A stretch of DNA of 64,000 bases from Niallia sp. Man26 (lineage in GTDB: Bacteria; Bacillota; Bacilli; Bacillales; Cytobacillaceae), in NCBI RefSeq assembly GCF_022049065.2, contig NZ_CP095743.1:2185001-2249000 (forward strand), given 5' to 3'. A program made the position numbers and the translations under genes. Of this stretch, positions 60,312-64,000 are shown piece by piece (position 1 is the stretch's first letter; each line of letters opens with the position of its first letter). The notes beneath the pieces were generated by a model. It had not been told where the DNA came from. It saw nothing but the letters and a program-made list of their open reading frames with translations, and ran no database searches.

Positions 60312-61289
60312 TTATACTGTTTGTAGATTTTGTAATATTTTACGTTCCATTTGTAAGTGGCGTTTTGTCATCTCAACAGCATTTTCTGATGCTTCATATT
60401 CTGACATAATATAGCCTGTAAATTTAGAATGCTTGATAACTGGCAATATATCTTCATACGGAATACTCGCTTCTTCTAAATGATCATACATATAATGAAA
60501 CTTCCCATGAAAATATAAGACATGTGGCATTATTTTCGCTAGTCCTGTTAAATCAGGTTCGCGGGTAAACGTTACAAAGCCATACATTCCCTGAAAAGCT
60601 CCCATTACCGCCTCATTCGCTCCAGCATTGATTAAACGTTGTCTAGCTTCATTTTGTGGGATGCTGTCATAGCGAAGATTAGCAGCCATTTCTAACAGCT
60701 CTAATGGCGCCCCTTTTTCTAATGCTTCATCCCAGTAAACTTTATTTGGCTTTGTTGCAAAACAGCCGAAGTCTGGAACAAAGCCAATATATTTGGATCC
60801 TGTTTGCTCAAATATTTCCACATACTCCTGAACCTTTGGAGAAGATGGTGTTTGCGGATTATGAATCTCAACACCTATTTGCACTCCGTAATTCTCAGCA
60901 TAAGGAATTAATTTCGAAACTGCCGCTGGTGATAAGTGTGGTTGTACCCTCATTAATTTACATCCCAATTTGCTTGCTGTTTTTATATCTAAAATTGTCG
61001 ACTGCACTAATTCATCATCTGTTAAATCTCTTCCAGTTATGACACCTCGATCAGCACTAGCTCCGTAAGAGACAAAATCAATTCCATAATGATCGGTCAT
61101 GCTTTTCATTTCATTCACGACTTTTTCACTTGCATATGGGTAAGAAGGCAGCATGGTTGCCCCAACTAGCTCAAAGCCTTCCGCCCCTATTTCTGCCGCT
61201 GAACGGATACAATCTTCTAATGATAGCTTGCCTTTTACAAAATCTGTTGAAAAACTAAATAGGGAAACTCCTAATTTTATCTCAGACAT
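60312..61289 (-). CDS. C-glycoside deglycosidase alpha-subunit-like TIM barrel (isomerase/epimerase family)
   Basis: A 325-residue xylose-isomerase-like barrel. Candidate metal ligands are E141 in GVEIHNP, D173 in FVPDFGCF, H261 in YFHGKFH and a Glu in IMSEYEA (about 297). These spacings fit the alpha subunit (DgpC/DfgA/CarB type) of C-glycoside-cleaving enzymes, which break the C-C bond after 3-oxidation of the sugar. The ATG overlaps the stop of a DUF6379-type gene, the usual partner. An ordinary sugar isomerase is the alternative, but the beta-like neighbour argues against it. Confidence 0.75.
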   Translation of the reverse strand: MSEIKLGVSLFSFSTDFVKGKLSLEDCIRSAAEIGAEGFELVGATMLPSYPYASEKVVNEMKSMTDHYGIDFVSYGASADRGVITGRDLTDDELVQSTILDIKTASKLGCKLMRVQPHLSPAAVSKLIPYAENYGVQIGVEIHNPQTPSSPKVQEYVEIFEQTGSKYIGFVPDFGCFATKPNKVYWDEALEKGAPLELLEMAANLRYDSIPQNEARQRLINAGANEAVMGAFQGMYGFVTFTREPDLTGLAKIMPHVLYFHGKFHYMYDHLEEASIPYEDILPVIKHSKFTGYIMSEYEASENAVEMTKRHLQMERKILQNLQTV

Positions 61290-61749
61290 CTAATTTAGTT
61301 CTCCCTTCCCTCGTATTTAGTGCCAGCGTCTTGCTGCCGCAAGAATCTAATACTGCGTAATTGTGGTTTTCTGTATTTCCAGGAACATACATATATGCAT
61401 TTCGAAGCAAGAGGGTTACATCAATCTTATAATCCCCCTCTTTTATTCCTCCTGGAGAATAAACTTTAATAGTAGCTGGCTTATCTACATTCCAAAATTC
61501 TGAAACTAAATTAGGCAATTGACCTATTGTGAATTCCTTTCCATTAAGACAGAAATTAATATCATTTGAATCAATTATTTTATCGTTTACAGCAATTGAT
61601 AACTCTTCAATGCAAGATAAGTAATGACCGCGATAATAGCTTAATCTTATTTGAAATTCATAGCCAATCTTTTTTCCATTTATTGTTGTGTTAATTAAAC
61701 TATTATCTACGACAGTATCAACAAAAGGCAATTTCATTATGAACGTCAT
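61282..61749 (-). CDS. C-glycoside deglycosidase beta-subunit-like protein (DUF6379)
   Basis: A 155-residue beta-rich protein from the ATG at 61749 (AAAAGGAG 7 bases upstream; the in-frame TTG at 61767 lies within the previous gene). GYEFQIRLSYYRGHYLSCIEELSIAVND (split here: key RLSYYRG, residues 35-41), then FCLNGKEFTIGQL and GGIKEGDYKIDVTLLLRNAYM match the small subunit (DgpB/DfgB type) of C-glycoside deglycosidases. It would stabilise and gate the alpha subunit in a hetero-oligomer. The spacing of 4 bases after the oxidoreductase and an 8-base overlap with the alpha gene indicate one transcript. Confidence 0.8.
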   Translation of the reverse strand: MTFIMKLPFVDTVVDNSLINTTINGKKIGYEFQIRLSYYRGHYLSCIEELSIAVNDKIIDSNDINFCLNGKEFTIGQLPNLVSEFWNVDKPATIKVYSPGGIKEGDYKIDVTLLLRNAYMYVPGNTENHNYAVLDSCGSKTLALNTREGRTKLDV

Positions 61750-61753
61750 CTTG

Positions 61754-62866
61754 TTACTCCTTTTCAAAAATAATTTCTTTCCCTGTTTCTGCTGACTGGT
61801 AAATAGCGTCTAAAATTTTCGTTACGACAAACGCTTCCTCTGGTTTAACAAGGGGTTCTTTATCTTCTCGGACAGCCTCTAGCCATTGCTTTGCTTCGAG
61901 CACTTCTGGTGAGTTATTGCTGCCATCGAAATAGGCAATGTTTCCAACCGGTGATCTTCGCTCTTCCACTAATCGTCCATTATGTGTTGTGTTATAAACT
62001 AATTCTTTATCCTTATAACCCATGCCCGAAATGATTTCTGCTCCTCCTTTTGTGCCACAAAGAGTAGTTGCCGCTTCTTTTGCGTTTAATATGTTTAGTG
62101 CCCAGGAGGATTCAAGGAAAATAGTGGCTCCGTTGTCCATTTTGATATATCCAAATGCTGAGTCTTCTACTTCAAATGTTTCAGGATCCCACGGACCAAA
62201 TAAATTTCCTTCTGTAGCTTCTGCTAAGCTGCCAAGCTTATTAAATACAGAGCCTGAAACAGAAACCGGCTTATAATTATTCATCAGCCATAAAGTAATA
62301 TCTAGAGCATGTGTACCAATATCAATTAGTGGCCCACCGCCTTGTTGTGATTTATCAGGAAACACTCCCCAAGTTGGAACAGCACGACGGCGGACAGCAT
62401 GTGCTTTTGCAAAATAGATATCTCCAAGCTCTTCTTTTTCACAGGATTTATATAAAGCTTGTACTTCCTCTCGAAATCGGTTTTGATAGGCTACGGTGAA
62501 CTTCTTCCCAGACTTTTTCCAAGCCTCCATCATTTTCGCAGCAGCCTCTGTATTATGAGCCATCGGCTTTTCACACATAACATGTTTTCCTGCCTCAAAT
62601 GCTGCAACAGTAATCGGACTGTGCATAACATTAGGTGTTAAAACGTGTACAATATCAATAGATTCATCTTTTAATAGTTCCAGATAATTCTCATAAACCT
62701 TTGCATCGGTTGATCCAAATTCCGCAGCTGCTTTTTCTGCACGTTCGATATGAATATCACAAAAAGCTACCATCTCACACATCTCTTTAAATTGCGATAA
62801 TGCTGGAAAATGTTTTTGATTAGCTATTCCGCCACAACCGATAATTCCGATTCGAAGTTTACTCAT
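61754..62866 (-). CDS. Gfo/Idh/MocA-family oxidoreductase (putative glycoside 3-dehydrogenase)
   Basis: A 370-residue NAD-dependent dehydrogenase with AAAGGAG before the ATG. The Rossmann motif GIIGCGGIANQKHFP starts at residue 6, and the catalytic region MCEKPMAHN (EKP) is at about 98. LIDIGTHALDITLWLM supplies the conserved Asp-His. In known C-glycoside systems (DgpA type) such an enzyme oxidises the sugar at C3 to a 3-keto-glycoside, making the C-C bond cleavable by the two following subunits. This role is inferred from the gene order. Confidence 0.87.
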   Translation of the reverse strand: MSKLRIGIIGCGGIANQKHFPALSQFKEMCEMVAFCDIHIERAEKAAAEFGSTDAKVYENYLELLKDESIDIVHVLTPNVMHSPITVAAFEAGKHVMCEKPMAHNTEAAAKMMEAWKKSGKKFTVAYQNRFREEVQALYKSCEKEELGDIYFAKAHAVRRRAVPTWGVFPDKSQQGGGPLIDIGTHALDITLWLMNNYKPVSVSGSVFNKLGSLAEATEGNLFGPWDPETFEVEDSAFGYIKMDNGATIFLESSWALNILNAKEAATTLCGTKGGAEIISGMGYKDKELVYNTTHNGRLVEERRSPVGNIAYFDGSNNSPEVLEAKQWLEAVREDKEPLVKPEEAFVVTKILDAIYQSAETGKEIIFEKE

Positions 62867-62878
62867 TTTAAGTCTCCT

Positions 62879-63001
62879 TTATTTTTCAGGTATATTGGTT
62901 CCGCTTACAAAGATAATTTTACCTTTTATTTCAGCATATTCCTTTTCAATTCTTAACATCTCAAACGCAAATTTTGGACTTTTTCTAGGCTCTGTTTCAA
63001 A
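62879..63001 (-). pseudogene. C-terminal remnant of a lost protein-coding gene
   Basis: The minus strand between the hairpin at 63006-63054 and the oxidoreductase gene encodes a protein-like, ungapped 40-residue stretch ending in a stop (62879-62881). Its core reads RKSPKFAFEMLRIEKEYAE, resembling the end of TIM-barrel or GH2 glycosidases (the R-x-PK-x-A type). A stop codon interrupts the frame upstream near 63048, and no gene body is present. It looks like the tail left by a deletion, and its stop merges with the leader of the oxidoreductase gene. Confidence 0.4.
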
Positions 63002-63005
63002 TGTA

Positions 63006-63054
63006 AAACATAAGAGGTTAAAAGTTACGGTGACATTTTTAACCTCTTATGTTT
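63006..63054. repeat. perfect 18-bp inverted repeat
   Basis: An 18-base arm, beginning AAACATAAGAGG at 63006-63023, has an exact inverse at 63037-63054 around a 13-base loop. It is not followed by a clear T tract on either strand. It lies between a gene-end remnant and the GH39 terminator. Confidence 0.6.
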
Positions 63055-63116
63055 ATAACTATTTTTCAGGCAAAGGTTTTTTACACAGCTTGCTCCTATC
63101 TTTAAGAACCAATAAA

Positions 63117-63157
63117 AAAAGAGGATGAAAAATAATGATCATTTTTCATCCTCTTTT
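63117..63157 (-). terminator. terminator of the GH39-like gene
   Basis: A perfect 17-bp stem (AAAAGAGGATGAAAAAT and complement) around seven bases, 11 bases after the stop, with an extended A/T tract. Confidence 0.85.
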
Positions 63158-63168
63158 CTGGCATCTGC

Positions 63169-64000
63169 TCATTCTCGATATAATAAATTCAATTCATACA
63201 ATCTGATTTCATGCGGCTTGAGCTCTGCAGTTATTTTGATTGCATTGTTTTCGACATAAATATGATCAACTTTCATGGAAGGTACACATCTGCGCTTTAA
63301 ATATCCAACCTCGTCTGGCTTCATATCATAAACAGAACCAAAATTTAACCACTCATCAAGCACACTGCCTTGTTCTCTGTTTAGGATTTGTTCTTTCATT
63401 CTGTATTCACCCTTGGTGACACCTTGTATCTCCAATGAAATAGTAAGCTTGTCATTATTTTCAAAAATATCATATTGTTCCTTTATATCCGTGCTTCCTT
63501 CTGGATGTAAATAATAGGAATAGTCAAAGTGTTTATAATTAAAGCAGATGATTTGATATCTATCCCCTGATTTTTTGGTGATAATATAGTTCGGTCCCTT
63601 GGCAACAAGGATTTCCCCTAAATGTTTTAATAATACAAAGGCATGATAACCAGGTTTTCTGATTCCATTTTTCGTAACGAGCCCTGCTCCTCCATGGAGA
63701 AGATTTTTAGCATCTCTAAAATCACTAAAAATATCGGAAAACATCCAATAGCCCATCATATTAACATTTTGTTTAATATTATCTACAATATTCTTCACTA
63801 TATATGCCGCTTTAAAGCAGCTGTCATTAAGATAATCTCTGTTAGATATGGAAATATTCCACTCTGTTACATTAAGCTCCATATTGTCAAAACCAGCGTT
63901 CAGCATAGATTCTCTTACCTGCTTAAGCTTCATCTTCATATAATCAGGATTGGTAGAGAGCATATTCTTTTTAGGAACATTTCTATCTGAATCGACTTCA
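63169..64000 (-). CDS. GH39-like glycosidase, C-terminal part (5' end outside window)
   Basis: The frame is open to the right edge, giving at least 276 residues without a usable start inside the window. MELNVTEWNISIS near the visible beginning carries the nucleophile glutamate of GH39 beta-xylosidases. The following NVNMMGYWMFSDIFSDF, HGGAGLVTKNGIRKPGYHAFVLLKHLG and the C-terminal beta domain (EIRLYELNLL) fit the family. Some Bacillus GH39 proteins carry an N-terminal AraC module, which cannot be checked here. It ends in a strong terminator and may or may not belong to the C-glycoside cluster. Confidence 0.78.
   Translation of the reverse strand, partial: EVDSDRNVPKKNMLSTNPDYMKMKLKQVRESMLNAGFDNMELNVTEWNISISNRDYLNDSCFKAAYIVKNIVDNIKQNVNMMGYWMFSDIFSDFRDAKNLLHGGAGLVTKNGIRKPGYHAFVLLKHLGEILVAKGPNYIITKKSGDRYQIICFNYKHFDYSYYLHPEGSTDIKEQYDIFENNDKLTISLEIQGVTKGEYRMKEQILNREQGSVLDEWLNFGSVYDMKPDEVGYLKRRCVPSMKVDHIYVENNAIKITAELKPHEIRLYELNLLYRE

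Noticed and set aside
62883..62906. cre-like TGTAAGCGGAACCA upstream of the oxidoreductase gene
   Set aside because: Two of the core positions disagree with the strict cre consensus, and the sequence lies inside the coding remnant, where it encodes FVSGTN.

Overview
The window looks like a chromosomal segment from a low-GC Gram-positive of the Bacillaceae (Bacillus, Niallia or Metabacillus type). The evidence is AT-rich DNA with strong AGGAGG-type ribosome binding sites and frequent TTG/GTG starts, a FosB bacillithiol transferase, a YbdM/PrkD-like kinase, YesM/YesN-type two-component regulation, and uronate gene sets in a Bacillus arrangement. Almost everything is carbohydrate catabolism plus small housekeeping, detoxification and regulatory genes. 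No insertion sequence, prophage, CRISPR array or rRNA operon was seen.

Region by region. 1-5.9 kb: a four-carbon acid-sugar cassette (partial PdxA2, DUF1537 kinase, iron alcohol dehydrogenase, DapA-type aldolase) behind a PrpR-type regulator whose sigma-54 AAA+ domain is degenerate. A good sigma-A promoter and four related 17-bp palindromes lie around it. 6-9.7 kb: a flavin monooxygenase and MFS pump divergent from a TetR regulator. 9.7-14.4 kb: tRNA-Val(GAC), an amino acid permease, a PrkD-like kinase facing a tiny Ser/Arg-rich protein, a HAD phosphatase and fosB. 14.6-30 kb: a pectin/galacturonate island containing kdgA-kdgK-kduI-kduD, an IclR regulator with a TIM-barrel isomerase, uxaC, a GH105 unsaturated galacturonyl hydrolase, a GPH symporter, uxaA, uxaB, a LacI regulator and a secreted esterase. 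Four near-identical LacI operators tie uxaBA, the symporter and GH105-uxaC into one regulon. 30-46.8 kb: mostly single genes, including an amidase, a YhfC membrane protease, an Mrr-like protein without its catalytic residues, a MEDS-PAS histidine kinase, an ArsR/SRPBCC pair with duplicated operators, a GGDEF-EAL protein, fumC, and a MarR/DUF4097 pair sharing an operator.

47-56.6 kb: a beta-galactoside system with a YesN/YesM two-component pair, an ABC importer (binding protein and two permeases) and a GH2 beta-galactosidase, with a consensus cre site ahead of the binding-protein gene. 56.9-58.3 kb: an MFS drug pump. 58.6-64 kb: a GPH symporter next to a three-gene operon (Gfo/Idh oxidoreductase, small DUF6379-type protein, TIM-barrel isomerase-like protein) that matches the core of C-glycoside deglycosidase systems, then the 3' part of a GH39-like glycosidase running off the window.

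As a whole the segment reads as a plant-polymer and plant-glycoside utilisation island. Pectin fragments are taken up, deesterified, cleaved by GH105 and routed through Kdu/Kdg and Uxa enzymes to pyruvate and triose phosphate. Beta-galactosides enter by ABC import, and plant C-glycosides may be oxidised at sugar C3 and then cleaved. All functions are inferred by reading protein motifs by eye; no database search was run.
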